In this document: positions 17,615 to 26,272 of the stretch, in pieces
How the letters are laid out: each line of letters begins with the position of its first letter
Position numbering within the stretch: the stretch's first letter is position 1
Assembly (NCBI RefSeq): GCF_009801115.1
Contig: NZ_VTOL01000004.1
Span: 248,001-312,000 of the forward strand
Length of the DNA stretch: 64,000 bases
From: Dyadobacter sp. 3J3
GTDB taxonomy: Bacteria; Bacteroidota; Bacteroidia; Cytophagales; Spirosomataceae
Reading direction: 5' to 3'
Program-made: the position numbers and the translations under genes
The notes under the pieces: generated by a model
The model's database searches: none
What the model saw: the letters and a program-made list of their open reading frames with translations, nothing else
What the model was told of the DNA's origin: nothing

Positions 17615-18306
17615 TTATCAGTTTCGCTATTCTGTGTGTTTTTTCACAGGAAGTAAGGTCACAGGGACAAGGTTATGTGCGCCGACATTTGGAATATTAT
17701 GACGACAAACCGATCCATTACGGGATATTGTTCGCCATGCCGTTTACCAGTTATAATATCCGTCATAGCGATGCATTCGTTCCCGGCGATTCAGCTTATT
17801 TGATCCAGTCGCCAATGAAAACGGCTTTTCGGATGGGTTTTATTCTCAATGCTTATCTGAGTGAAAGATTTGATATCCGGACAACGCCATCGGTTTCTCT
17901 TTACGAGCGTCAGATTAAGTATAGCTATCCCAACAGTTCGAACAAAATTGATAAACGTGAGTCCACCTGGCTTGAAATTCCGTTACTCATAAAATATAAA
18001 TCAAAAAGACGGGTCAATACACGTATGTACATGATTGCCGGTGTTACGCTTGGTCTTGAAACCAATGTTAAGAAAAGTACTGCCGGAACCGGTAGTGCCG
18101 GAGGCAGGCTTGATACACAAACATCTGATTTTACACTCGATTATGGTGTAGGTTATGAGCGGTTTTTCGAGTTCTTTAAATTCGCTCCTGAATTAAGATT
18201 TTCTACGGGTTTAAAGAATGTATTGAATCCATCAAAAAATTCAAGTGCTGTGGGAATTGGAAAACTTACTACCCATACAGTAACTTTATATTTAAATTTT
18301 GAATAA
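17563..18306 (+). CDS. porT: Type IX secretion-associated outer-membrane protein PorT
   Basis: 247 residues with a signal peptide ending near EVRSQ, then an eight-stranded barrel-like body: IHYGILFAMPFTSYNI, RMGFILNAYLSERFDIR, TWLEIPLLIKYKSKR, MYMIAGVTLGLE, TVTLYLNF at the C-terminus. This is the PorT/SprT pattern, an outer-membrane component of the type IX secretion system. The overlap of 52 bases with ubiE is large. A TTG at 17587 could be the true start and would shorten it by eight residues. Its presence together with gldH supports a gliding/type IX organism. Confidence 0.9.
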   Translation: MHTINLRDLLHLYRTKIIISFAILCVFSQEVRSQGQGYVRRHLEYYDDKPIHYGILFAMPFTSYNIRHSDAFVPGDSAYLIQSPMKTAFRMGFILNAYLSERFDIRTTPSVSLYERQIKYSYPNSSNKIDKRESTWLEIPLLIKYKSKRRVNTRMYMIAGVTLGLETNVKKSTAGTGSAGGRLDTQTSDFTLDYGVGYERFFEFFKFAPELRFSTGLKNVLNPSKNSSAVGIGKLTTHTVTLYLNFE

Positions 18307-18373
18307 ACAGAATTCTGATTATCAGTTTGTTGGAAAAAATATTTAAAAAAATTAAAATTTTTTCTGTGGATAA

Positions 18374-18405
18374 TTTGGATAAAGAAAATCAGTCCTGCAT
18401 ATTTG
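18374..18405 (+). promoter_or_regulatory. Promoter of tandem tRNA-Val
   Basis: TTTG at 18374-18377 and CATATTTG at 18398-18405 (one mismatch to TAnnTTTG), 20 bases apart, about 23 bases before the first tRNA. Confidence 0.55.
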
Positions 18406-18427
18406 CACTCCCGAATGATGACAAGAG

Positions 18428-18502
18428 GGGCTCTTAGCTCAGTTGGTTCAGAGCACCTGCCTTACAAGCAGGGGGTCGCTGGTTCGAATCCAGCAGGGCC
18501 CA
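18428..18502 (+). tRNA. tRNA-Val (TAC), copy 1
   Basis: 75 bases. Acceptor GGGCTCT pairs with AGGGCCC, anticodon loop CTTACAA (anticodon TAC), T-loop TTCGAAT, discriminator A, no encoded CCA. Identical to the second copy. Confidence 0.97.
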
Positions 18503-18508
18503 CAAGAA

Positions 18509-18532
18509 AACGAGTTAGCAATAACTCGTTTT
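18509..18532 (+). terminator. Hairpin after tRNA-Val copy 1
   Basis: A 9-bp stem AACGAGTTA/TAACTCGTT with a GCAA tetraloop, then TTA and later a CTTTTTC tract. The T-run is interrupted, so termination may be partial and allow read-through into the second tRNA. Confidence 0.65.
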
Positions 18533-18582
18533 ACTTTTTCTCAAAAAGTTGAAAAGAAGGTCATTATTTTAAATTCCCGAGA

Positions 18583-18657
18583 GGGCTCTTAGCTCAGTTG
18601 GTTCAGAGCACCTGCCTTACAAGCAGGGGGTCGCTGGTTCGAATCCAGCAGGGCCCA
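18583..18657 (+). tRNA. tRNA-Val (TAC), copy 2
   Basis: A 75-base sequence identical to copy 1, with the same anticodon TAC and stems, separated from it by 80 bases. The spacers differ, so the duplication covers essentially the tRNA and a few flanking bases (GAG before GGGCTCT). Confidence 0.97.
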
Positions 18658-18662
18658 CAGTA

Positions 18663-18694
18663 AAAAAAGCAAATCAGAAATGATTTGCTTTTTT
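18663..18694. terminator. Bidirectional terminator after tRNA-Val copy 2
   Basis: A perfect 14-bp stem (AAAAAAGCAAATCA and its complement) with a GAAA tetraloop. A-run and T-run flanks serve the tRNAs and the convergent phosphoesterase gene. Confidence 0.87.
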
Positions 18695-18707
18695 GTTTTT
18701 TAAGGGA

Positions 18708-19829
18708 TTAGAGATGAAGTTCAAATTCATCGGCCAATGAAGCCTGCATAGTATTATCCATTTTCTCTTCATGGGGAATGGTGTAATATTCTCCCTTCAA
18801 AATTAATCCGGTGCTTGTTTTTTCTATGGCGATTTTCAAAAAGCCATGTTTGTCTCCACAATAATTTTCCAGATTGAGTCCTTCAAATAAATCACTCTCA
18901 TTGGTAAAACGGGTGTCGCTTTTTAGCGCCACGGGATGAAGTTCGTCATAACCTCCGGCACCTGCCACTATGAACGGGATTTTCAAACCATCTTTATATT
19001 CCTTTGTAAATCTTTGGTAATTGTGTACGTGACCGCTGAAAACGATATCCGGCCTCACACCCGTTTCTTCAAATATTTCTTCCAAAAGCGTTATCATCGG
19101 AATACTCGAACCATGATTTATATCGGCTGAATATGGCGCGTGATGTAAACATAAAATCAATGCTTTATTTGGTCGTTCTTTGTCGGCAGCTATTAATTCT
19201 TCCTTAAACCATTTTTGTTGCTCAGGAGTGATCACTCCAAATTTCGGAACATTACTATGTAAGCCAATAATATTCGCCAGCGGCGCTTTGAGCGTCCAGT
19301 AAATATTGGGCTGAACCATACTTTTTCGATCCACTCCGCCTCCAAAACTAATTTCTTTTGATTCAGAGTCACAAAATACGGCTTTGAAAGCGTCAAGACT
19401 TTTATAAGGCGTGGCCGCATTAGGATTTACGTCGCTATCGTGATTTCCCGCTATGGCAAATATCGGTCCGGGATACTTATCGTAAGGTTCAAAAAACTGT
19501 GTGTAATAACGGCTCGCTTCACCAAAACTGTAAACGACATCACCCAGATGAAATAAAAATTGCGGGCGATTTTCTTCACTTACGTCATATTGCCGCGCCA
19601 TTTCACTGGCTACCAAATGCTGAAATGCTGGTCTGCCGATACTTCCGGTATCACCTAACATATGGAATATCGTTTTTTCAGTGGTAACGTCCTGGATAAT
19701 TTCCTGTAATGCTAACCGATAAGGATACGTGCCGGAAGGAGAGGGTAAAGGCTGAAATTTATAAGTATCGTCAGGCTGATCTTTTTTTAAAACCGGCGTG
19801 AGATACCTGGAAGAGGTATTAGAAATCAT
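18708..19829 (-). CDS. Calcineurin-like metallophosphoesterase
   Basis: About 373 residues from the ATG at 19829 (a GTG two codons upstream is possible). Metal-binding motifs of the family are visible: MLGDTGSIG, FHLGDVVYSFGEA, AIAGNHDSD, LCLHHAPYS and VFSGHVHNYQRF. No signal peptide or membrane helix, so it should be cytoplasmic. The substrate is unknown; the architecture resembles purple acid phosphatase-like members (PF00149). It is transcribed alone, convergent with the tRNA-Val genes. Confidence 0.93.
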   Translation of the reverse strand: MISNTSSRYLTPVLKKDQPDDTYKFQPLPSPSGTYPYRLALQEIIQDVTTEKTIFHMLGDTGSIGRPAFQHLVASEMARQYDVSEENRPQFLFHLGDVVYSFGEASRYYTQFFEPYDKYPGPIFAIAGNHDSDVNPNAATPYKSLDAFKAVFCDSESKEISFGGGVDRKSMVQPNIYWTLKAPLANIIGLHSNVPKFGVITPEQQKWFKEELIAADKERPNKALILCLHHAPYSADINHGSSIPMITLLEEIFEETGVRPDIVFSGHVHNYQRFTKEYKDGLKIPFIVAGAGGYDELHPVALKSDTRFTNESDLFEGLNLENYCGDKHGFLKIAIEKTSTGLILKGEYYTIPHEEKMDNTMQASLADEFELHL

Positions 19830-20040
19830 GATCACAAATTAAAACCAAAAATACAATTGGCTATTAAGGTACAGTTAAATTTAAAATTGAAGGGCTTTAA
19901 TGGTTGCGTTAGGGTTACTTTTTACCAGTGCTTTATTCTAATATAGTGAAAATGATTTGTTAAAACAACTTACATATGGCTTGTTACTTTGAATTTTCAT
20001 CAGATACATCTTCATTCCGGATTAGCAATGCACACATATC

Positions 20041-22023
20041 ATGAAAGATTTTTTCAAAAGCCTGAAATCGGGTTTGTTTGGATTTTGGGATATTTTGCAA
20101 CTGGTTCAAAATATGGGTTTGCGTTATTTCGGTTTCCGTATCTGGTACGAATTTCGACGGCGAACAGGTATATTAAAATTTCTTTTTCCTGTTAATCTGA
20201 AGGAAAAGAAAATAATCGCACTGGAAGAATGGAAGACTATTCCTGTAAACTTTTTCTTTTCTGATCAATTTCCGGAGTCGAATTTCGGGCAGAAATTTCC
20301 GGATTATCGTGCGCTTTTAAAACGTGTTGAAGCCATTCAGCAAAATCGGTTTTTATATTTTGGATCAAAATGGTTTGACGTTGAGGATTGGCTGACTAAT
20401 CCTTTAAATGGTTTTAAGTATGATATCAAAAAACATTGGACAAAAATTCCCGATTTTTCTGCGCAGGCCGGTGATATTAAGTACGTTTGGGAGAAATCAC
20501 GTTTTACTTTTCTCTATGATCTAATACGTTACGATTATTATTTTGGACGAGATCAATCTAAAACCGTTTTTTCACAAATAGGAAGCTGGATTGATAGTAA
20601 TCCTGTTAATTGTGGCCCAAACTGGCGGTGCAGTCAGGAAATAACGCTACGAGTATTAAACTGGACTTTTGCATTGCAGTATTACAAGAACTCTGCTAAT
20701 CTGAATGATCAGCTTCTCGCAAAAATCCTAAATAGTATTTACCAGCAGATGCTTCATGTAGCGGAAAATATTGATTTTTCACGCATTGTAGTTCGAAATA
20801 ATCATGCGCTGACAGAAACTTTGGGCTTGTATTTAATTGGATTGTTATATCCGTTTTTTGAAGAAAGCAATGAATGGAAGCGAAAAGGGAAGAGTTGGTT
20901 TGAAGAGGAAATCGCTTATCAGATTTATGAGGATGGCGCTTTTCTTCAATTTTCCATGAATTACCATCGTGTTGTGGTTCAATTATTAACCTGGGCGATT
21001 CGGCTTTCGGAGTTGAATAATGAAACCTGGGATGAAGTAATATATGACCGGGCAAGAAAATCTTTAATATTTCTTCAAACCTGTCAGGATACCAAAACAG
21101 GCCGGTTGCCTAATTATGGAAATAATGATGGCGCTTTGTTTTTCCCTTTGACGGATTGTCATTTTCGGGATTTTCGACCACAGTTACTTGCTTTATCAAC
21201 AGTTCTTCAAGAAAAATGTGATTATGGAAATGGGCCGTGGAGCGAGGAGAGTTTTTGGCTTGGCTTAAATCCGGATACTTATCAGAAAAATATTCCAGCT
21301 AAAAGTTTTCAAATTTCCGTTTTTCCAAATGGGGGTTATTATGTTTTAAAAGACAGAAGTACAATTACATTTCTTCGGTGCGGTAGTTACCAAAATCGTC
21401 CTTTTCAGTCGGATAATTTACATCTTGATATCTGGGTTGATGGCGAAAATATTTTGAGGGATGCCGGATCTTATCAATATAATACGGATGCAAAATGGAC
21501 AAATTACTTTTCAGGAACCGCTTCACATAATACTGTGATGATAGGAAATTATGATCAGATGCGAAAAGGGAACCGGTTTATTTGGTACGACTGGATTAAA
21601 AAAAGCGAAGGCAACTGGCGGGAAGCAAAGGATACTACAATTTTTGAAGGCTGGTTTGAAGGATTTAAAAAACTTGGAAGAACTATCGTTCACAAGCGGA
21701 AAGTGACCAAAGTAAAAGGAGCTTTTCACTGGATAATTGAAGACTGGATTGAGAATGCACCGGAAGGAATTTTGATGCATCAAATCTGGCACCCTCATCC
21801 GACATTTTTTGAAAAGTTTACTATTAACGCTTTTCAACAAGATGAAAAAGAAATTTCATTATCCAAAACCGAAGGATGGTATTCTGGCACTTATGGAGAA
21901 AAAAAATTGGCACAAAGAATTGTTTTTAGCAGTGCAGAGCGATATATCAAGACAGTAATCCGTTCAAAAATTAAAGATAAAATCAGCAATGCGCATTTTA
22001 TTAATACATCAGTTTTTCCTTGA
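20041..22023 (+). CDS. Heparinase II/III family protein
   Basis: 660 residues without a signal peptide. An N-terminal alpha/alpha toroid (about 100-400, with NCGPNWRCSQEITLRVLNW and VVRNNHALTETLG) is followed by a beta-rich heparinase II/III-like domain (about 410-640, with LHLDIWVDGENILRDAGSYQYN and SHNTVMIGNYDQ). Proteins of this type occur in exopolysaccharide clusters as putative polysaccharide lyases, and the His and Tyr in those motifs fit lyase catalysis. The coding region overlaps the glycosyltransferase gene by 35 bases, so both probably act on the same surface glycan. Confidence 0.9.
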   Translation: MKDFFKSLKSGLFGFWDILQLVQNMGLRYFGFRIWYEFRRRTGILKFLFPVNLKEKKIIALEEWKTIPVNFFFSDQFPESNFGQKFPDYRALLKRVEAIQQNRFLYFGSKWFDVEDWLTNPLNGFKYDIKKHWTKIPDFSAQAGDIKYVWEKSRFTFLYDLIRYDYYFGRDQSKTVFSQIGSWIDSNPVNCGPNWRCSQEITLRVLNWTFALQYYKNSANLNDQLLAKILNSIYQQMLHVAENIDFSRIVVRNNHALTETLGLYLIGLLYPFFEESNEWKRKGKSWFEEEIAYQIYEDGAFLQFSMNYHRVVVQLLTWAIRLSELNNETWDEVIYDRARKSLIFLQTCQDTKTGRLPNYGNNDGALFFPLTDCHFRDFRPQLLALSTVLQEKCDYGNGPWSEESFWLGLNPDTYQKNIPAKSFQISVFPNGGYYVLKDRSTITFLRCGSYQNRPFQSDNLHLDIWVDGENILRDAGSYQYNTDAKWTNYFSGTASHNTVMIGNYDQMRKGNRFIWYDWIKKSEGNWREAKDTTIFEGWFEGFKKLGRTIVHKRKVTKVKGAFHWIIEDWIENAPEGILMHQIWHPHPTFFEKFTINAFQQDEKEISLSKTEGWYSGTYGEKKLAQRIVFSSAERYIKTVIRSKIKDKISNAHFINTSVFP

Positions 22024-23215
22024 AGATGACCAGGGTGGCGGTTCAAGATGGAATGAAATGAGCCGGATGTGGACGGAGTCCGGAAACGAAATAACGGTTC
22101 TGGCTGGTATGACGCATTACATGGAAAACACAAAATCCCGGTATGACGGAAAATATTTTCATTCTTCCACAAACAGGGATTTGGTCAAAGTGATTCGCTG
22201 TCATGTAAGTTCTGGTGATACAAGTTTCATAAGTCGCGTTTGGTCTTTTCTGTCGTTTGTTGTTTCCGGGATTTTGGGTGGAATATTTCTGGCGAAAGAA
22301 AAATATGATATTATTATTGTCACTTCACCGCCCTTATTTGTTGGTGTGATAGCGATTTTTTTAAGTTGGTGGAAAAATATTCCTTTTGTATTTGAAGTCA
22401 GAGATTTATGGCCTGAATCCGCCATTGATACCGGCGTTTTGAAAAACAAATATCTGATTCGTTTTTCCTTCTGGTTCGAAAAACTGGTTTATCAGAAAGC
22501 GAAACTAATATGTGTTTTAACACCTGCATTTCGGGAAATATTGATCAATCAAAAGTATGTTGCAGCTCATAAAATTATTTCTATTCCAAACGGGGCAGAT
22601 TTTATTTTTTCTGACAAACTACTTACGTCATTTGATTCCGATTCTTTCCGTAAAATTCATAGCCTTGAAAACCAGTTTGTTATAACCTATGTTGGAGCGC
22701 ATGGGATTGCTAATCATCTGAGTCAGGTTTTGGAAACGGCAGAATTATTACGGGATACAAAAGTGGTTTTTCTGCTTATTGGAAATGGCTCGGAGAAGCA
22801 GGATTTAATTAAAGAAGCTAACCGAAAACAACTTTCCAATGTCCGTTTTATCGATTCGGTATCGAAAAGCGAAGTGTTTCAATACATCCTGGCTTCTGAT
22901 GTTGGTATGTCGGTTTTGAAAAAAACAGATATTTTTAAAACAATTTATTCCAATAAAACTTTTGATTATTTGTCTTGTAAAAAACCGGTTTTGATGGCTA
23001 TTGATGGAATTTCGAAAACATTAATTGAAGAAGCTAATGGCGGATTATTTGTAGAACCGGAAAACCCGCAAGATTTTGCTGATAAAATCAGATTTTATCA
23101 GCAAAATCCTGATCATGCGAAACGGCAAGGAGAAAATGGATATTCATTTGTCAAAAATCATTTTGACCGCGAAGTTTTGGCAACGGTGTATTTGAATTAT
23201 ATTCGGGGTATCTGA
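21989..23215 (+). CDS. Family 4 glycosyltransferase (WbuB-like)
   Basis: 408 residues with a GT-B fold. The N-terminal domain begins MRILLIHQFF and contains QGGGSRW and a FVFEVRDLWPESAIDTG motif typical of WbuB-like N-acetyl sugar transferases. The C-terminal nucleotide-sugar domain has FVITYVGAHG, LLIGNGSEK and GGLFVEPENPQDFADKI, with the expected glutamate cluster. A hydrophobic patch around residues 75-125 may hold it at the membrane. It likely builds O-antigen or exopolysaccharide with the overlapping heparinase-like protein. No other polysaccharide genes lie nearby. Confidence 0.93.
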   Translation: MRILLIHQFFLEDDQGGGSRWNEMSRMWTESGNEITVLAGMTHYMENTKSRYDGKYFHSSTNRDLVKVIRCHVSSGDTSFISRVWSFLSFVVSGILGGIFLAKEKYDIIIVTSPPLFVGVIAIFLSWWKNIPFVFEVRDLWPESAIDTGVLKNKYLIRFSFWFEKLVYQKAKLICVLTPAFREILINQKYVAAHKIISIPNGADFIFSDKLLTSFDSDSFRKIHSLENQFVITYVGAHGIANHLSQVLETAELLRDTKVVFLLIGNGSEKQDLIKEANRKQLSNVRFIDSVSKSEVFQYILASDVGMSVLKKTDIFKTIYSNKTFDYLSCKKPVLMAIDGISKTLIEEANGGLFVEPENPQDFADKIRFYQQNPDHAKRQGENGYSFVKNHFDREVLATVYLNYIRGI

Positions 23216-23476
23216 GGAGAGATTCATAACTGATGCCCTTTTAAATAGAAATTTTCTGCTCAAACGCATGATCCGGATCTAAAAGCATTGCTCCACTTAT
23301 GTCTGTTCTGGAGTATTCCAGTAGCCTCAAATCGCGCTACCAATCATTTTTTGTTTACATACCCTTTAATCAATGAAGATTATTGCCTAGCAGACAAAGT
23401 ATAGTAAATATTTGAATCGAATTGTCTGAACTGAAATGCACACGTTAGGGTTTTTTCTTTGTACAAAGATACTCTT

Positions 23477-24097
23477 ATGAAAAATCTTGCTGATTTATTT
23501 CAAAGTGGAATGGAAAGAACAATTTATTCTTATTCCGATTATATGCTCTTAATGGAAATGGTTGTGATGGAACAAAGAACAACAGGGCCGCAACAATCAG
23601 AAGATTTAAATCATTATACAAAATTGAATTTACATCGAATGCAACGGTTAAACAAAACGGTTGTTTTAGGTGAGAGTTTGAAAATGGCTGTGAGTAAGAT
23701 TGAATTTCCGCAAATCTGGTATGTTTTGACAGAGGCATGGTGTGGAGATGCAGCACAAAATATTCCGGTTTTGGCCGCCATGGCGAAATTGAATCCGCTG
23801 ATTGATTTGCAACTGCTGTTGAGAGATGAAAATTTGGATCTAATGGACCAATATCTTACCAATGGAGGACGCTCCATTCCAAAATTGATTGCTGCTGATG
23901 GAGAATTCAATGAGATTTTCAATTGGGGTCCACGGCCGGCTGGTGCTCAGCTGATGTTGAAAGAATATAAAGAAAACCCGGTTAAGCCGTACAAAGAATT
24001 TGCTGAGGATATTCATAAATGGTATGCGGCTGATAAAACACAGTCTATGCAAAAAGAATTATTGGCAATACTGGAAGGTGTTTCTATTGAAAAGTAA
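23477..24097 (+). CDS. Thioredoxin-like family protein
   Basis: About 206 residues from the ATG at 23477 (an upstream TTG at 23459 is less likely). It matches the thioredoxin_9 type (PF14595). A helical N-terminus is followed by the thioredoxin fold, with a TEAWCGDAAQNIP active-site segment that has one cysteine (WCGDA) instead of the usual CxxC. A GRSIPKLIAADG cis-Pro region and WGPRPAGAQ follow. A single-Cys site suggests a non-classical redox or binding function. Cytoplasmic. The 261-base region upstream (23216-23476) shows no gene or clear promoter. Confidence 0.88.
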   Translation: MKNLADLFQSGMERTIYSYSDYMLLMEMVVMEQRTTGPQQSEDLNHYTKLNLHRMQRLNKTVVLGESLKMAVSKIEFPQIWYVLTEAWCGDAAQNIPVLAAMAKLNPLIDLQLLLRDENLDLMDQYLTNGGRSIPKLIAADGEFNEIFNWGPRPAGAQLMLKEYKENPVKPYKEFAEDIHKWYAADKTQSMQKELLAILEGVSIEK

Positions 24098-24116
24098 GTT
24101 TTTTAATAGATTACTC

Positions 24117-24124
24117 TATCTTTG
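24117..24124 (+). promoter_or_regulatory. -7 element of the nuoIJK promoter
   Basis: TATCTTTG matches the Bacteroidota TAnnTTTG -7 box, placing a start near 24131. No convincing -33 TTTG at the right distance was seen. Confidence 0.5.
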
Positions 24125-24187
24125 CAATAGGCTTATTTTCGGATTTTCCGGATGTAATCATGAATTGAAAATTGAGATCTGCTAACG

Positions 24188-25735
24188 TTGTCAACTTACT
24201 TCAAAAATATATCGGAGGGAATTAATACCACTTTAACGGGTATGAAACTGACGTTGCGCCACTTATTTCAGGCAAGACGACGTCGGAGTAATAATGATAT
24301 CCGTTCGAATAATTTCTATGATTTGCAGGATGGTATGGTTACCATTCAGTATCCTCAGGAAACAATCCCTATTCCGGATAATGGCCGTTATCGGCTTCAC
24401 AATGAAATGGACGACTGTATTGTCTGTGATAAGTGTGTAAAAGTTTGTCCGGTTGATTGTATTGAAATTGAGCCGATTAAAGCAATTGAAGAAGTTGGCC
24501 GTGCATCTGACGGTTCACCAATCCGTCTCTATGCCGCAAAGTTTGACATTGATATGGCAAAGTGCTGCTACTGCGGACTTTGTACAACCGTTTGTCCGAC
24601 GGAATGTCTTACCATGACGAAAACTTTCGATTATAGCGAGGTTGATATCCGGGACATGGTTTATAATTTTGGAAACCTGACAGCTGATGAAGCTCAGGAA
24701 AAACGAGATTTACTGGAACAGTTCCAAAAAGAAAAAGAGGCACTTAAAGCGGCTCAAAAACCTGCTGCTCCTTCTGAGGTTACAGCCAAAACCCCGGTCG
24801 CTCGTCCTGCTTTCAAGCCAACGATCAAGCCAAAACAGGAAGAAATTGTTGCAAAAGAGGAATCTGCGGAAGGTGATTCGCCAAGACCAAAACCTGTTTT
24901 CCAACCAAGAAAACCTGCTCTGGTCGAAGCTAAATCTGAAAGTGATATAACACCGGAAGAAATTGTTGAAAAACCGGTAGCTAAATTGCCTTTCAAACCT
25001 TCTATGAAACCTAAGGTTGCGGCTGAGGAGATTAATAAAGAAAGTAATATGCAACCGGGTGAGGCTCCAAAAGCGAAGCCAGCTTTTAGGCCATCTATGA
25101 AACCGAAAGCGGATACTGCTCCGGAATCTCCGGTTTCTAGTTCAGAAGAAATAAAAACGGAGGAAGTAAAAGTCAAACCCGCGTTTCGTCCAACGATGAA
25201 ACCGAAGGTTGATACGCCTCCTGCTACTGAAATAACTCCTGAAATTCCTGCGGAATCTGTTACTCCCAAACCAGCTTTCAGACCGACGATGAAACCGAAA
25301 ACACCGGTTTCTGAAATTCCGGAAACTGTGGTTGAAAAGTCTGAAAATGAAGAAGTAAAAGCCAAACCGGCATTTCGTCCAACGATGAAACCTAAGGTTG
25401 AATCGCCTTCCTCTGCTGAAATAATTCCTGAAATTTCTGTGGAATCTGTTGCTCCGAAGCCAGCTTTCAGACCAACCATGAAACCGAAAATGCCTGTTTC
25501 TGAAATCCCGGAAGTAAGGATTGAAAAGTCTGAAATTGAGGAAATAAAAGCCAAACCTGTTTTTAGGCCTACAATGAAGCCCAAAGCCGAGCCAACGATT
25601 GAGAATACGGCAGAAATAACAAATGAAAACAAATCAGATCAGGATATAATCGAAGCAAAAGAGGAAACTCCGAAGCCAAAACCAGCGTTTCGGCCCACGA
25701 TGAAGCCAAAACCAAAATCACCTGATCAGGAATAA
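24188..25735 (+). CDS. nuoI: NADH-quinone oxidoreductase subunit I with repetitive C-terminal tail
   Basis: 515 residues, versus about 160-220 for ordinary NuoI. Residues 1-170 are the ferredoxin-like subunit that carries electrons to quinone in complex I. It has cluster motifs C77-x2-C80-x2-C83-x3-C87 and C126-x2-C129-x2-C132-x3-C136, each followed by Pro. Residues about 190-515 form a Pro/Lys/Glu-rich low-complexity tail with about ten variants of KPAFRPTMKPK. The start is TTG at 24188: no ATG lies upstream in frame, and the N-terminal YFKNISEG helix fits NuoI. ATG at 24242 is the alternative. Followed by nuoJ and nuoK. Confidence 0.88.
   Translation: MSTYFKNISEGINTTLTGMKLTLRHLFQARRRRSNNDIRSNNFYDLQDGMVTIQYPQETIPIPDNGRYRLHNEMDDCIVCDKCVKVCPVDCIEIEPIKAIEEVGRASDGSPIRLYAAKFDIDMAKCCYCGLCTTVCPTECLTMTKTFDYSEVDIRDMVYNFGNLTADEAQEKRDLLEQFQKEKEALKAAQKPAAPSEVTAKTPVARPAFKPTIKPKQEEIVAKEESAEGDSPRPKPVFQPRKPALVEAKSESDITPEEIVEKPVAKLPFKPSMKPKVAAEEINKESNMQPGEAPKAKPAFRPSMKPKADTAPESPVSSSEEIKTEEVKVKPAFRPTMKPKVDTPPATEITPEIPAESVTPKPAFRPTMKPKTPVSEIPETVVEKSENEEVKAKPAFRPTMKPKVESPSSAEIIPEISVESVAPKPAFRPTMKPKMPVSEIPEVRIEKSEIEEIKAKPVFRPTMKPKAEPTIENTAEITNENKSDQDIIEAKEETPKPKPAFRPTMKPKPKSPDQE
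24790..25732 (+). repeat. Tandem coding repeats of the KPAFRPTMKPK motif in nuoI
   Basis: About ten diverged copies encode [AVP]-[KR]-P-[AV]-F-[RK]-P-[ST]-[MI]-K-P-K, separated by 20-30 acidic residues (SEIPE, ENEEV and similar). The later copies are the most alike, for example ACGATGAAACC segments near 25200, 25300, 25390 and 25480. This suggests growth by internal duplication and slippage. Confidence 0.85.
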
Positions 25736-25747
25736 TATATTGAATAC

Positions 25748-26272
25748 ATGGAAATAGCTGCTTTTTATGCTTTCTCGGGATTAGCGATTGTATCAGCGCT
25801 TTTTATATTGTTTTCCAAAAACCTTATTTACGCAGCTTTTGCTTTGTTTCTGACATTCCTGGGAGTTGCTGCATTGTACGTACTGGCAGGTGCAGATTTT
25901 CTGGCCGTAACACAAATCATGGTATATGTAGGTGGAATTCTGGTTCTGCTTATTTTTGGTATTATGCTTACCCAACAAACGGATAGAGCAGCAGTTTCTT
26001 CGACGCCCAACCGCGTGATAGTTTCTATAACCAGGCAATTTTCTGGATTTATCGTAGGTGCAGGTTTGTTTGGTTTTCTTTCTTACATTATTGTTACATC
26101 AAATTTCAAAATGACAGGAGAAACAAATATTTCCCGTTCAACTTTGAAAACAATTGGTGTTGAATTGATGACAAGCCATCTTTTACCTTTCGAAATTGCT
26201 GCTATACTTTTATTGGTGGCATTGATTGGCGCTGCTTATCTTGCCCTAAACAGAAATCCAGCTCATGATTAA
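25748..26272 (+). CDS. nuoJ: NADH-quinone oxidoreductase subunit J
   Basis: 174 residues with about five membrane helices. The NuoJ signature YVLAGADFLAVTQIMVYVGGILVLLIFGIML is present as two adjacent parts, followed by LPFEIAAILLLVALIGAAYLA. It is part of the proton-pumping membrane arm of complex I. It starts 12 bases after nuoI and overlaps nuoK by 8 bases, indicating one operon. A second NuoJ of the same family is encoded at 63221-63739. Confidence 0.96.
   Translation: MEIAAFYAFSGLAIVSALFILFSKNLIYAAFALFLTFLGVAALYVLAGADFLAVTQIMVYVGGILVLLIFGIMLTQQTDRAAVSSTPNRVIVSITRQFSGFIVGAGLFGFLSYIIVTSNFKMTGETNISRSTLKTIGVELMTSHLLPFEIAAILLLVALIGAAYLALNRNPAHD

Noticed and set aside
24710..25632. Long minus-strand readings (292 and 114 residues) opposite nuoI
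   Set aside because: They mirror the repeat-rich nuoI tail, whose codon bias leaves the opposite strand open. The proteins are low-complexity and match nothing.
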